Assembly: GCA_913059205.1 (NCBI GenBank)
Contig: CAJXRM010000002.1
Span: 42,963-106,962 of the forward strand
Length of the DNA: 64,000 nucleotides
From: an uncultured Flavobacteriales bacterium
GTDB taxonomy: Bacteria; Bacteroidota; Bacteroidia; Flavobacteriales_D; Crocinitomicaceae
Direction of reading: 5' to 3'
The number at the start of each line of letters is the position of its first letter. Position 1 is the stretch's first letter. Under the pieces are notes generated by a model. That model searched no databases. It was not told where the DNA came from and saw nothing but the letters and a program-made list of their open reading frames with translations. Of this stretch, positions 44,262-52,884 are shown in pieces. Position numbers and translations under genes: made by a program.

Positions 44262-45851
44262 CTAATTTATTTCCAATACATTTTTCAAGTCTAGCAGATG
44301 GAAATAACCACTTTGGTCACCTGTCAACAAAAACTTTACTTTTTTTAAGTTTTCCGTTGTCAAACGGTAACTTGTATTAATTGATTCTCTAAAATTTGCA
44401 TCTGTTTCACAGAAATGATGCGTATAGTTTTTTGAAGGTAAATCTGCTCCATTCGTTGTTGGAGAGCGGAATTTTTGAAATGAATTTCCTGCTACAACCA
44501 TTAACATATTTCCTTTGCTAAATTCAAAAACCTTCGTTTCCCCTTTCTTTAAAAATAGAGAGGCGACGGAACCATTCTTGCTTTCCTCCGCAACATAAAG
44601 GATAACGTCAAACTCAGAATCATTGCGAATCATAGCAGCAACATTCCCTTTCTTTTTTTCCAAATCGATCACCCCTTTTCGTTGAACAAATGCAGTTTCA
44701 ACAGAACATGAATCTGATAAACCTTGAAGTTGAATTTCGGCGTCTTTTATCAAATCTTGATAGATTGCTTCCATTTTTTCGTTTTCAAAAGGAACGCGCA
44801 AGGTTAACATAGAACTATTTCCTATAATTGGCGCCGCATGATCAACATTCAAGTCTTCCGGCCGAATGTTTCCATCAATTTGACGCAACAACGAATCAAT
44901 TTGTTTCCGCTCCTCCTTCGAAAATTGCTTAAACGATGTTTCGTTGTTTAACTCTGGTTCATCGATATCGCTAAAAGGTTTATAAACTATAACAAAAACA
45001 ACAAATGCAACTATCGAAAGCAAGACTGCTGTCAGTGCAACATTTTTCCAACGAATCGGAGTTTTTCCTTTGCCCGTATTTTGAACTTTCAAATCTCCCG
45101 AATGCAATTCACGACGTAAATCCAAAATTTTGTGCTCATGTTCTCGATTCAACTCAACCTTCTCCATTTGCTTCAAGACCCAATTGGCAAAACGCACAGT
45201 GCACGATTTTGATCGAAGTGAGTTCATGATTTGGTCCACATAATTCAACTTTAATGCATAAGAAGCGCGGGAAAGGCAATTGACAGAATCAACAATCTCA
45301 TCCGAACACAACGGTTTAACAAGTTCTATCAAATTTTGCTCGGAACTCACATTTTTTAACGCTGGTTGTAGTACTTCTAATCGATCTGATATCGGTCGAA
45401 AAAGTCGAGTTTCTACCACAGCTCGATGTTCAGAGTCTAACAATTGAACAAAAGAAAACACCTGTGAAAGCACCTCTGTGTCTACATTTCCAGCAAATTT
45501 CAATAACTTCTTCGACAAATAGGGAGAAAGAAACCGTTGATACGACTCGGCCAATTGGTGAAGTAGATGTCCAAACGAATCTTCATATCCGTCTAGTTTA
45601 GCATCGGTTAACATGTTTAATAACGCCGTATTGTAAGAAACCCATCCGTAAAAAACGATGTTTTCCGCTTCTTTTAAAGTTGAAAGAAAATAGTCAAATT
45701 CAGCTGTTGAAATCTGGTGGAGCGCACGCAGTTCATCTCCTTCAGACCCTGTTACACGTTTGTAAAACTCTTCCATTCCTTCTTCCGAGAGAAGATCGGT
45801 ATGATTTACATACAATGGTTTGAAATAGTTTAGCGGAATAAATCGTTGCAT
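44262..45851 (-). CDS. Uncharacterised single-pass membrane protein
   Basis: No family recognised in 529 residues. The N-terminal about 270 residues look alpha-helical and soluble (HQISTAEFDYFLSTLKEAENIVFYGW; repeated short helical units up to LNREHEHKILDLRRELH). A single strong transmembrane helix follows at about 274-296 (VALTAVLLSIVAFVVFVIVY). The C-terminal about 230 residues contain FSKEERKQIDSLLRQIDGNIRPEDLN and beta-rich segments near the end. With no N-terminal signal, the N part should face the cytosol and the C part the periplasm, like an anti-sigma or sensor topology, though no such domain is visible. It lies 6 nt after ctpA in the same operon. Confidence 0.8.
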   Translation of the reverse strand: MQRFIPLNYFKPLYVNHTDLLSEEGMEEFYKRVTGSEGDELRALHQISTAEFDYFLSTLKEAENIVFYGWVSYNTALLNMLTDAKLDGYEDSFGHLLHQLAESYQRFLSPYLSKKLLKFAGNVDTEVLSQVFSFVQLLDSEHRAVVETRLFRPISDRLEVLQPALKNVSSEQNLIELVKPLCSDEIVDSVNCLSRASYALKLNYVDQIMNSLRSKSCTVRFANWVLKQMEKVELNREHEHKILDLRRELHSGDLKVQNTGKGKTPIRWKNVALTAVLLSIVAFVVFVIVYKPFSDIDEPELNNETSFKQFSKEERKQIDSLLRQIDGNIRPEDLNVDHAAPIIGNSSMLTLRVPFENEKMEAIYQDLIKDAEIQLQGLSDSCSVETAFVQRKGVIDLEKKKGNVAAMIRNDSEFDVILYVAEESKNGSVASLFLKKGETKVFEFSKGNMLMVVAGNSFQKFRSPTTNGADLPSKNYTHHFCETDANFRESINTSYRLTTENLKKVKFLLTGDQSGYFHLLDLKNVLEIN

Positions 45852-45857
45852 GATACT

Positions 45858-47444
45858 TTATTTAAAGAATCGTATTGCTCTTTGAACTTCAGCATCGAAA
45901 TCATTATAGACCTCGTAATAACCTTCTTCCACCCATATTTGGCGCGCAATTTCCGCTTTCAAAACCTCTGAAATTAATTTCTTACTTATATTAAACTCTT
46001 TTTTGTCCAACTTGATTTTATATTCAGTTGCAGCAAAAGACGTCAATTGGTTTAAAACCTCATCACTTACCTTAAAATTTCGCTTGAAATCGGATGGAGA
46101 AGACCACTTCGTTCTTTTTCCTTGTACAAAGTCAAAAGCAAAGGTTGTAAATACGTTTGTATATCTCAGTTGAGTATAATACCAAGTTGATCCAGTTGTA
46201 TCATATGGAACAAAAATATCTGGCATTATCCCGCCGCCGCCGTACACGACCTTTCCTTTAGGTGTTTTGTATTTCAAGGAGTCAACCAACAACGTTGAAT
46301 CCACTTTGTACATTTCACCATTGTCATAACGTCCCATGTGATCTTGCATGTACTCCTCATAGTCATCAGAATACGGTTTTTGGATACATCTTCCTGTTGG
46401 TGTATAGTAGCGTGCAATTGTTAATCGGAGATTACTTCCATCGCGCAACATAACATCCTCTTGAACCAATCCTTTTCCAAAAGAACGACGACCGATAATC
46501 GTTCCACGATCATTGTCTTGGATTGCTCCAGCCAATATTTCCGAAGCCGATGCGCTGTAGGCATTAATCAAAATTGCAACTTGAATGTTTTCCAAACTTC
46601 CTTTTGAAGTTGCTCGATACGTGTACGATGAAGTATGTTTTCCTTTTGTTTCAACGATTGGAATTCCAGCTTTTAAAAATTCATCTGCTATATCTGTTGC
46701 GCCCGTTAAAACTCCACCTCCATTGTTTCTCAGGTCGATGATTAATTTTTTCATCCCTTGCGCTTTTAGTTTCGCTGTTGCTTCTTGAAACTCACTAGAT
46801 GTTGCCATAGAAAACTGCTCAATTTTAACAAAACCGATGGTCTTATCTATCATATAAGCAGCCAAAACAGATTCAACAGGAATAGAGCCTCGAACAACTT
46901 TTTTCTTGAGTTTTTTCTTTTCACGCAAAACTACAAGGTTCACAGAAGTGTTCTCTGTCCCTTTAAGCATTCCCATAATCTCTTCGTTGCTAATTTTTAC
47001 ACGAACAACTTTCTTTCCGTCTACTTCCAAAATTTTATCCCCTGATTTCAATCCTGCTCTCATCGCTGGTGAATTCGGCAAAACATTTGTCACACAAACG
47101 GTATCACGGATTATAAAAAATCGAATTCCAACACCTCCAAACTTACCTTCTATCGACTCATTCATCGCTTTTAAATCCTTAGCGGGAATGTAATTGCTAT
47201 GCGGATCCAATTTATGCAACATATCGCCAATAGTTGTTTCAAACAACTCTTCGCTATCTACATCATCTACGTATCTTCCGTCTAAAATTTGAATGATGTC
47301 CTGCATTTTTTGGTAGCGCGATTCGCCCAAACTTTGAGGTGCCACCTTTCCAGGAGTCAAAATGTTTCCTAAATAAAGTCCAATTGCCAAACACGAAGCC
47401 ATAACAATTGGAATCCAATAATTAGTATTTCTATTCTCCATCAA
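45858..47444 (-). CDS. ctpA: S41 family C-terminal processing peptidase
   Basis: Tail-specific serine protease acting in the periplasm on C termini of exported proteins. An N-terminal membrane anchor (IPIVMASCLAIGLYLGNIL), a PDZ domain at about 85-175 (GVGIRFFIIRDTVCVTNVLPNSPAMRAGLKSGDKILEVDG), and the S41 core with IDLRNNGGGVLTGATDIA, the catalytic serine in YSASASEILAG and the general-base lysine in RRSFGKGLVQ. Its 528 residues fit. Either of two adjacent ATG codons (47444, 47441) could be used. The start lies 14 nt inside the end of the deaminase gene. Confidence 0.94.
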   Translation of the reverse strand: MMENRNTNYWIPIVMASCLAIGLYLGNILTPGKVAPQSLGESRYQKMQDIIQILDGRYVDDVDSEELFETTIGDMLHKLDPHSNYIPAKDLKAMNESIEGKFGGVGIRFFIIRDTVCVTNVLPNSPAMRAGLKSGDKILEVDGKKVVRVKISNEEIMGMLKGTENTSVNLVVLREKKKLKKKVVRGSIPVESVLAAYMIDKTIGFVKIEQFSMATSSEFQEATAKLKAQGMKKLIIDLRNNGGGVLTGATDIADEFLKAGIPIVETKGKHTSSYTYRATSKGSLENIQVAILINAYSASASEILAGAIQDNDRGTIIGRRSFGKGLVQEDVMLRDGSNLRLTIARYYTPTGRCIQKPYSDDYEEYMQDHMGRYDNGEMYKVDSTLLVDSLKYKTPKGKVVYGGGGIMPDIFVPYDTTGSTWYYTQLRYTNVFTTFAFDFVQGKRTKWSSPSDFKRNFKVSDEVLNQLTSFAATEYKIKLDKKEFNISKKLISEVLKAEIARQIWVEEGYYEVYNDFDAEVQRAIRFFK

Positions 47445-47874
47445 ATGGGTTTTCTATGTGATCTATTTCTATTCCTGCTTCCTTCAAAAAATCAATACCG
47501 CTTGTGTCTTTATAATTATTGATAAAAACAACACGTTTAATTCCAGACTGAACAACTAATTTACTACAATCTCTGCACGGTGAGAGCGTCAAATAAAGTG
47601 TCGCACCATTGCAATTGTGCGTTGATTTTGCAACTTTTAATATGGCGTTTGCTTCGGCATGCAACACGTACCAATGTGTTTCTCCATCACCATTTTCACA
47701 ACAATTGTCAAATCCACTTGGTGCACCATTGTATCCGTCGGATATAATCATTCCATCTTTTACAATTATAGCTCCAACCTGTTTTCTAGCGCAATGCGAT
47801 AATTCTGACCAAGTTTTAGCCATTCGCAAATATGCTTTGTCGTATCTTAACTTTTTCTCTCTTGCTCTATCCAT
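47431..47874 (-). CDS. Deoxycytidylate deaminase (ComEB type)
   Basis: Zinc deaminase converting dCMP to dUMP. The CDA signature is complete: HAEANAILKVA supplies the histidine ligand and catalytic glutamate, and SPCRDCSKLVVQSG the two cysteines. An additional Cys/His group in CARKQVGAIIVKDGMIISDGYNGAPSGFDNCCENG matches the second zinc site of dCMP deaminases. Its 147 residues are typical. It is the first gene of the five-gene minus-strand operon ending with rsmA, with a TAATTTTG box 17 nt before the start. Confidence 0.93.
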   Translation of the reverse strand: MDRAREKKLRYDKAYLRMAKTWSELSHCARKQVGAIIVKDGMIISDGYNGAPSGFDNCCENGDGETHWYVLHAEANAILKVAKSTHNCNGATLYLTLSPCRDCSKLVVQSGIKRVVFINNYKDTSGIDFLKEAGIEIDHIENPFDGE

Positions 47875-47891
47875 TGTTCTGTATCAATGCC

Positions 47892-47899
47892 CAAAATTA
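47892..47899 (-). promoter_or_regulatory. -7 box TAATTTTG of the deaminase-ctpA-rsmA operon
   Basis: Exact TAnnTTTG on the minus strand, 17 nt before the deaminase start codon. Confidence 0.55.
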
Positions 47900-47924
47900 A
47901 CATTAATCATTCGGTTAATTGCGA

Positions 47925-48620
47925 TTAATCCTTTTTCAAATCACCTGTAAACTTGTATCCAACTCCACGAATGGAATGAAAAAATTGAGGTGATTTCTGG
48001 TCTTTTTCGAAAATTTTCCGAAAATTCAATATATAATTATCAATTGTTCTTGAGGTTGGAAATTGATCTTTCCCCCAGACTCTATCCAATATTTCAGAAC
48101 GTGGAATTACTTCGTTGTTCTTTTCATGAAACAATTGAATTAGCGCTATTTCTCTCTTTGAAATGTCAATCGTTGCATTTGAAAGTTGATTCTTCACTTC
48201 AAATGTTTTTAAATTCACGCAAAAGTCACCGATAATTATCTCTTCCAATTCACCCGCCTTTAAATTGTTTGTCAAAACGGCCACTCGAAGCAGTAATTCT
48301 TCCAAATCGAACGGTTTTGGCAAATAATCGTTTCCACCTGCCTTCAATCCATCAATGCGGTCTGTTGTTGTTCCTTTCGCAGAAAGAAATAAAACCGGGG
48401 TTTTAGATGATTTTCTAATTTCCCTGCACAGCTCAACGCCATTCACTCCCGGCAACATGACGTCCAAAATGATTAAATCATAATCCAATTTATTTTGAAA
48501 CGCATTTTTCGCGTTTAAACCATGATCGAAATGGGTTACCTGATACCCTTCTAACTCGAGATTTAAACGAACCATTTCCGCGATGCTACTTTCGTCTTCA
48601 ACAACACAAATCTTTTTCAT
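47925..48620 (-). CDS. OmpR/PhoB family response regulator
   Basis: DNA-binding two-component regulator. The receiver domain (1-120) has the acidic pocket VVEDES, phospho-acceptor Asp53 in LIILDVMLPGVNG, and the conserved lysine in DYLPKPFDLEELL. A winged-helix trans-activation domain (about 130-228) ends RTIDNYILNFRKIFEKDQ...FHSIRGVGYKFTGD. At 231 residues it is complete. No histidine kinase is adjacent, so its sensor must be elsewhere. It is divergent from purH, with 177 nt between the start codons. Confidence 0.93.
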   Translation of the reverse strand: MKKICVVEDESSIAEMVRLNLELEGYQVTHFDHGLNAKNAFQNKLDYDLIILDVMLPGVNGVELCREIRKSSKTPVLFLSAKGTTTDRIDGLKAGGNDYLPKPFDLEELLLRVAVLTNNLKAGELEEIIIGDFCVNLKTFEVKNQLSNATIDISKREIALIQLFHEKNNEVIPRSEILDRVWGKDQFPTSRTIDNYILNFRKIFEKDQKSPQFFHSIRGVGYKFTGDLKKD

Positions 48621-48754
48621 TCCAAATCAGGTTTTAAGACTAAAATTAATCAATCCAAGCACTTTATTTTAAGAAATAACAATTTTTGGGTTGTTTTAGT
48701 TGAAAATTCTACCTTTTTGTTGATAGAAATCAACGAAAAAAATAAAAATAGAAG

Positions 48755-48762
48755 TACTTTTG
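48755..48762 (+). promoter_or_regulatory. -7 box TACTTTTG of purH
   Basis: Exact TAnnTTTG. Transcription would begin near 48768, which rules out the upstream TTG (48717) as a start and supports the ATG at 48798. Confidence 0.6.
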
Positions 48763-48797
48763 CACTTTCCATTTTTAAAAGCAAAAAGAGTAGCGCC

Positions 48798-50327
48798 ATG
48801 AACGAAAGAAAAAAGATACAATCAGCATTAATTTCAGTTTTTGATAAATCGGGTTTAGGTCCAATTATTGAACAATTACACAAAGACAATGTTGCACTTT
48901 ATTCTACTGGAGGTACACAGGCTTTTATTGAGGAAATGAACATTCCTGTAAACAGAGTTGAAGATTTAACGTCTTACCCTTCAATTTTGGGTGGTCGTGT
49001 TAAAACCTTGCACCCAAAGGTTTTTGGGGGAATATTGAACAGAAGAAATCACGATGGCGACCAAAGTCAAATTGCTGAATTTGAAATTCCAGAATTGGAC
49101 TTAGTAATTGTTGATTTGTATCCTTTTGAAGATACAGTTGCTTCTGGCGCAAGTCACGAAGATATTATTGAAAAAATTGATATCGGTGGGATTTCATTGA
49201 TTCGTGCCGCAGCAAAAAACTACAATGATGTTGTAATAATTCCTTCGGTGAATCAATACGCATCATTTTTAGAAATTATACGAAACAATGCATCATCAAC
49301 AACGATGCAAGAAAGAAAAGATTTTAGTCGAGACGCGTTTAATGTTTCATCAAATTACGATACGCATATTTTTAATTATTTCAATAACGGCGAAACAGAA
49401 GTTTTTAAGCAAAGCATTCTAACTTCCGAAGTCTTGAGATATGGAGAAAATCCTCATCAAAAAGGAATTTTTCATGGAAATATGGGTGAATTGTTCGATA
49501 AATTACACGGTAAAGAATTATCCTATAACAATTTACTAGACGTGGATGCCGCGGTAAATTTAATGGAGGAGTTTAAAAATGACGACGCAACATTTGCTAT
49601 ATTAAAACACAACAATGCATGTGGACTTTCAACTCGTTCAACAATTAAACAAGCTTATCTCGATGCTCTAGCTGCAGACCCTGTAAGTGCTTTTGGAGGT
49701 ATTTTAATTGGAAACAGAACAATTGATACTGAAACAGCAAAAGAAATCAATGAATTGTTTTGTGAAGTTGTTATCGCTCCAGGTTATGATACAGAAGCGT
49801 TGGAAATTTTGAAAGAAAAGAAAAACAGAATTATCTTAGTTCAAAAAGAGGTTGAGCTGCCAAAACGCCAATTCAGAACATTATTAAATGGTGTTTTAGA
49901 ACAAGATAAAGATTTATTGAGTGAAACAAAAGCGGACTTGGAGAACAAAACAATTACTTCTCCAAACGACCAAGAAATAGAAGATTTATTGTTCGCGAAT
50001 AAACTCGTGAAGCACACAAAATCAAACACAATTATATTGGCAAAAAACAAGCAGTTATTAGCAAGCGGTACGGGTCAAACATCTCGTGTTGATGCGCTTC
50101 GTCAAGCCATTCACAAAGCACAATCGTTTAATTTCGATTTGAAAGGTGCAGCGATGGCTTCAGATGCATTTTTTCCTTTTCCTGATTGTGTAGAAATTGC
50201 TGGCAATGCGGGAATTAAAACGGTTATTCAACCAGGCGGATCGATTAAAGATCAACTTTCTATCGACTATTGCAATGAAAATGGAATTGCAATGGTGACT
50301 ACCGGAAATAGACATTTTAAACATTAA
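48798..50327 (+). CDS. purH: Bifunctional AICAR transformylase / IMP cyclohydrolase
   Basis: Last two steps of IMP synthesis. Residues 1-150 form the MGS-like cyclohydrolase domain (LISVFDKSGLGPIIEQL, YSTGGTQAFI, GGRVKTLHPKVFGGIL). The rest is the formyl-transferase domain with LRYGENPHQKGIF, ILKHNNACGLS and DPVSAFGGI. The start chosen, MNERKKIQSALISVFDKSG, gives 509 residues, family-typical; the frame is open 27 codons further upstream but that stretch contains the promoter. It uses AICAR also released by HisF. It precedes mreB by 96 nt, an arrangement often seen in Bacteroidota. Confidence 0.96.
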   Translation: MNERKKIQSALISVFDKSGLGPIIEQLHKDNVALYSTGGTQAFIEEMNIPVNRVEDLTSYPSILGGRVKTLHPKVFGGILNRRNHDGDQSQIAEFEIPELDLVIVDLYPFEDTVASGASHEDIIEKIDIGGISLIRAAAKNYNDVVIIPSVNQYASFLEIIRNNASSTTMQERKDFSRDAFNVSSNYDTHIFNYFNNGETEVFKQSILTSEVLRYGENPHQKGIFHGNMGELFDKLHGKELSYNNLLDVDAAVNLMEEFKNDDATFAILKHNNACGLSTRSTIKQAYLDALAADPVSAFGGILIGNRTIDTETAKEINELFCEVVIAPGYDTEALEILKEKKNRIILVQKEVELPKRQFRTLLNGVLEQDKDLLSETKADLENKTITSPNDQEIEDLLFANKLVKHTKSNTIILAKNKQLLASGTGQTSRVDALRQAIHKAQSFNFDLKGAAMASDAFFPFPDCVEIAGNAGIKTVIQPGGSIKDQLSIDYCNENGIAMVTTGNRHFKH

Positions 50328-50348
50328 ACCGAAACCTTTTTAAAATTT

Positions 50349-50387
50349 ATAGGTATAATCCTTCCAGGAGAGAAGGAAAAAACCTAT
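50349..50387 (+). other. Imperfect hairpin in the purH-mreB gap
   Basis: Outer arms ATAGGT/ACCTAT (50349-50354 and 50382-50387) and inner arms CCTTC/GAAGG (50360-50364 and 50372-50376) with an internal loop between them. No T tract follows, so it is more likely an mRNA structure or processing site than a terminator. mreB starts 37 nt downstream. Confidence 0.45.
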
Positions 50388-50423
50388 TATTACTAGATTT
50401 ACAATTACACAGAGGCAAATAAA

Positions 50424-51449
50424 ATGGGATTATTTAGTTTTTTAACGCAAGAAATTGCAATTGACTTAGGAACAGCCAACACGCTAATCATAATGAATGA
50501 CAAGGTTGTGGTTGACGAACCATCAATTGTAGCAAGGGATATACAAACAGGCAAAATTGTTGCTATCGGTAAACGAGCGCAACAAATGCATGGGAAAACC
50601 CACAAGCTAATTGAAACTGTGCGACCGTTAAGAGATGGAGTAATTGCCGATTTCCAAGCTGCCGAACAAATGATTCGTGGAATGATCAAAATGATCGGAA
50701 CAGGAAAAAGTATGTTCAATCCTTCGTTGAGAATGGTTATTTGTATTCCTTCTGGAATTACTGAAGTTGAAAAAAGAGCCGTTCGAGATTCAGCAGAACA
50801 TGCGGGTGCCAAAGAGGTGTACTTAATTCATGAACCAATGGCCGCTGCAATCGGAATTGGAATTGATGTGGAAGAACCAATGGGAAATATGATTATCGAT
50901 ATCGGAGGTGGTACTTCCGAAATTGCCGTTATTGCTCTAGGTGGAATTGTATGTGATAAATCTATCCGTGTTGCGGGAGATGATTTTACAAAAGATATTG
51001 AAGAATACATGCGTCGTCAACACAACATCTTAGTTGGAGAACGAACTGCTGAGGAAATAAAAATTAATGTTGGTGCGGCGCTTCCTGAATTAGAAAATGC
51101 ACCAGAAAATTACGCTGTGCAAGGTCGTGACTTAATGACAGGTATTCCGAAGGAAATTGTTATTTCTTACACGGAAGTTGCGCATGCATTAGACAAAACG
51201 ATATCTAAAATAGAAGAAGCTATTTTAAGTGCGTTGGAGATGACTCCACCAGAGCTTTCGGCTGATATCTATAAAACTGGAATTTACCTTGCTGGTGGTG
51301 GATCGATGTTAAGAGGTTTAGATAAACGTATTTCGATGAAAACAAAGTTGCCTGTTCACATTGCAGAAGATCCGCTAAGAGCTGTTGCAAGAGGAACGAG
51401 TATTGCCTTGAAGAACATTGATAAATTCCAATTCTTGATTCGAGATTAA
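50424..51449 (+). CDS. mreB: Rod shape-determining protein MreB
   Basis: Bacterial actin that guides the elongasome along the inner membrane. It begins with the amphipathic-like MGLFSFLTQEIAIDLGTANTLI, phosphate loop 1 in DLGTANT, and has the connect and phosphate-2 motifs IDIGGGTSEIAVIALGG and the adenosine motif IYLAGGGSMLRGLDKRI. Its 341 residues are standard. It heads the shape/peptidoglycan cluster mreBCD-mrdA-rodA; a gap of 83 nt with a hairpin separates it from mreC. Confidence 0.97.
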   Translation: MGLFSFLTQEIAIDLGTANTLIIMNDKVVVDEPSIVARDIQTGKIVAIGKRAQQMHGKTHKLIETVRPLRDGVIADFQAAEQMIRGMIKMIGTGKSMFNPSLRMVICIPSGITEVEKRAVRDSAEHAGAKEVYLIHEPMAAAIGIGIDVEEPMGNMIIDIGGGTSEIAVIALGGIVCDKSIRVAGDDFTKDIEEYMRRQHNILVGERTAEEIKINVGAALPELENAPENYAVQGRDLMTGIPKEIVISYTEVAHALDKTISKIEEAILSALEMTPPELSADIYKTGIYLAGGGSMLRGLDKRISMKTKLPVHIAEDPLRAVARGTSIALKNIDKFQFLIRD

Positions 51450-51469
51450 CCTTCTTTTTTATTGACATT

Positions 51470-51491
51470 AAATTGATTGTAAAATCAATTT
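51470..51491 (+). other. AT-rich hairpin between mreB and mreC
   Basis: A perfect nine-pair stem AAATTGATT/AATCAATTT (51470-51478 and 51483-51491) with a GTAA loop. No T tract follows. It may contribute to lower expression of mreC relative to mreB, or be a 3'-end stabiliser of mreB mRNA. Confidence 0.5.
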
Positions 51492-51521
51492 AGGAAGCTG
51501 TGTAAAGCAAATGCTTTTTCT

Positions 51522-51529
51522 TACTTTTG
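51522..51529 (+). promoter_or_regulatory. -7 box TACTTTTG of mreC, 3 nt from the ATG
   Basis: Exact TAnnTTTG followed by TAC and the mreC ATG at 51533. This suggests a separate, leaderless transcript for mreCD-mrdA-rodA in addition to read-through from mreB. Confidence 0.6.
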
Positions 51530-51532
51530 TAC

Positions 51533-52372
51533 ATGCGCAATTTCCTCGCTTTCGTTAGACGCTTTCGCGTGCTTTTGTTTTTTGCCTTACTGCAAGGTAT
51601 TGCGCTATCCTTATATTTTTCATTTAGTCAATTTCCACGAATTCAATACTTAACAACTGCCTCAACCGTCACCGGTGGAATCATGGAAGTTCGGAATGAT
51701 GTTACGAAACATTTCTACTTAAGTAAAAATAACACGGCACTTCAAAAAGAGAATATTGCTCTGCGTAAAACCATTCCATCTAGTTTTATTAAACTTAACA
51801 ACGGGTTGGTAAAAATTAATGATACGCTTCATCTTCAGCAGTATGAGTATATCCCAGGAATAATTATTAATTCTACACACGACAAACGAAACAATTATTT
51901 CACGTTGAATATTGGTTCGCAGCAAGGCGTCGAACGTGGAATGGGCGTTTTTTCTGCAAAAGGAGTGGTTGGAGTTATACATAACGTAACTGAGCATTAT
52001 GCCGTAATAAAATCGTGTTTAACCGAAAACATTAATATCGATATTATGATCGAAAAAACAGGTCTTTTTGGCTTGTTAAAATGGAATGGAAAAGATGCTA
52101 GACGTGGCACAATGTGGGGTGTATCCAATGATACAGAAGTAAAAAAATGGTCGAAAGTTGTAACCCGTGGTGGCGGTGGAATTTTCCCGCGTGGAATTAA
52201 CGTAGGAAAGGTTGAGAAAACAGATGTTGTAGAAGGGAAACCATTGTGGGATGTTACAATTCGTTATTCAGAAGATTATAGAAGTCTACAACGGGTATAT
52301 GTAGTGAAAAATTTATTAAAAATTGAACAAGAGAAACTTGAAGAATTAATCCCAATTGAAGACGAGCAATGA
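51533..52372 (+). CDS. mreC: Rod shape-determining protein MreC
   Basis: Bitopic elongasome protein with a periplasmic domain that activates PBP2. A short basic cytosolic start (MRNFLAFVRRFR) precedes one transmembrane helix (about 14-33), a helical region with leucines and glutamines (ALQKENIALRKTI), and the MreC beta domain (YIPGIIINSTHDKRNNYFTLNIGSQQGVERGMGVFSAKGVVGVI, then VTRGGGGIFPRGINVGKV). The ATG at 51533 is taken; a TTG two codons upstream lies in the -7 box. It has 279 residues. It overlaps mreD by 4 nt. Confidence 0.95.
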   Translation: MRNFLAFVRRFRVLLFFALLQGIALSLYFSFSQFPRIQYLTTASTVTGGIMEVRNDVTKHFYLSKNNTALQKENIALRKTIPSSFIKLNNGLVKINDTLHLQQYEYIPGIIINSTHDKRNNYFTLNIGSQQGVERGMGVFSAKGVVGVIHNVTEHYAVIKSCLTENINIDIMIEKTGLFGLLKWNGKDARRGTMWGVSNDTEVKKWSKVVTRGGGGIFPRGINVGKVEKTDVVEGKPLWDVTIRYSEDYRSLQRVYVVKNLLKIEQEKLEELIPIEDEQ

Positions 52373-52884
52373 ATCAAGCTGTAAAAAATATACTCCGTTT
52401 CGTTGCCTTGATGGCTTTCCAAGTTTTGGTATTGAATCAAATTGAAATTGGATTTGGAATTCAGTTGATGGTGTATCCGTTGTTCATATTTCTTCTACCT
52501 GTTGAAATGGGTATATTAATGCTACTTCTTCTTGCCTTTAGTTTAGGAATCGTAATCGACGCCATGTCGAACACCTATGGTTTGCATGCTTCGTCTTTAC
52601 TTGCTTTTGCATATTTCCGCCCTTTAATTTTTAAACTTACAGCTCCTCGTGATGGATATGACCCCTTAATGGAAACTAACCTTCACACTATGGGCTACAA
52701 TTGGTTCATTAAAACATTCGGAGCGTTATTAATAATTCATCATTTTTGGTTTTTCTTGTTGGAAATTTTCAAATTGAATGAATTGATTTTCGTACTCCAA
52801 AAAACAGGCCTTAGCGTAATACTATCATTCCTACTTTGCTTATTACTTCAGTATTTGTTCTTAAATAAAGCTGTTAAAAAATGA
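52369..52884 (+). CDS. mreD: Rod shape-determining protein MreD
   Basis: Small polytopic inner-membrane protein of the elongasome. The 171 residues contain about five hydrophobic helices and the loop DAMSNTYGLHASSLLAFAYFRP typical of MreD (DxxxxTxxGxHaxxxxxxxxxRP). Sequence conservation is low in this family, so position between mreC and mrdA (ATGA overlaps at both ends) is the strongest evidence. Confidence 0.92.
   Translation: MNQAVKNILRFVALMAFQVLVLNQIEIGFGIQLMVYPLFIFLLPVEMGILMLLLLAFSLGIVIDAMSNTYGLHASSLLAFAYFRPLIFKLTAPRDGYDPLMETNLHTMGYNWFIKTFGALLIIHHFWFFLLEIFKLNELIFVLQKTGLSVILSFLLCLLLQYLFLNKAVKK

Noticed and set aside
48717..48797. Longer purH from a TTG at 48717.
   Set aside because: This stretch contains the TACTTTTG box; the transcript would start after it and the family start is at 48798.
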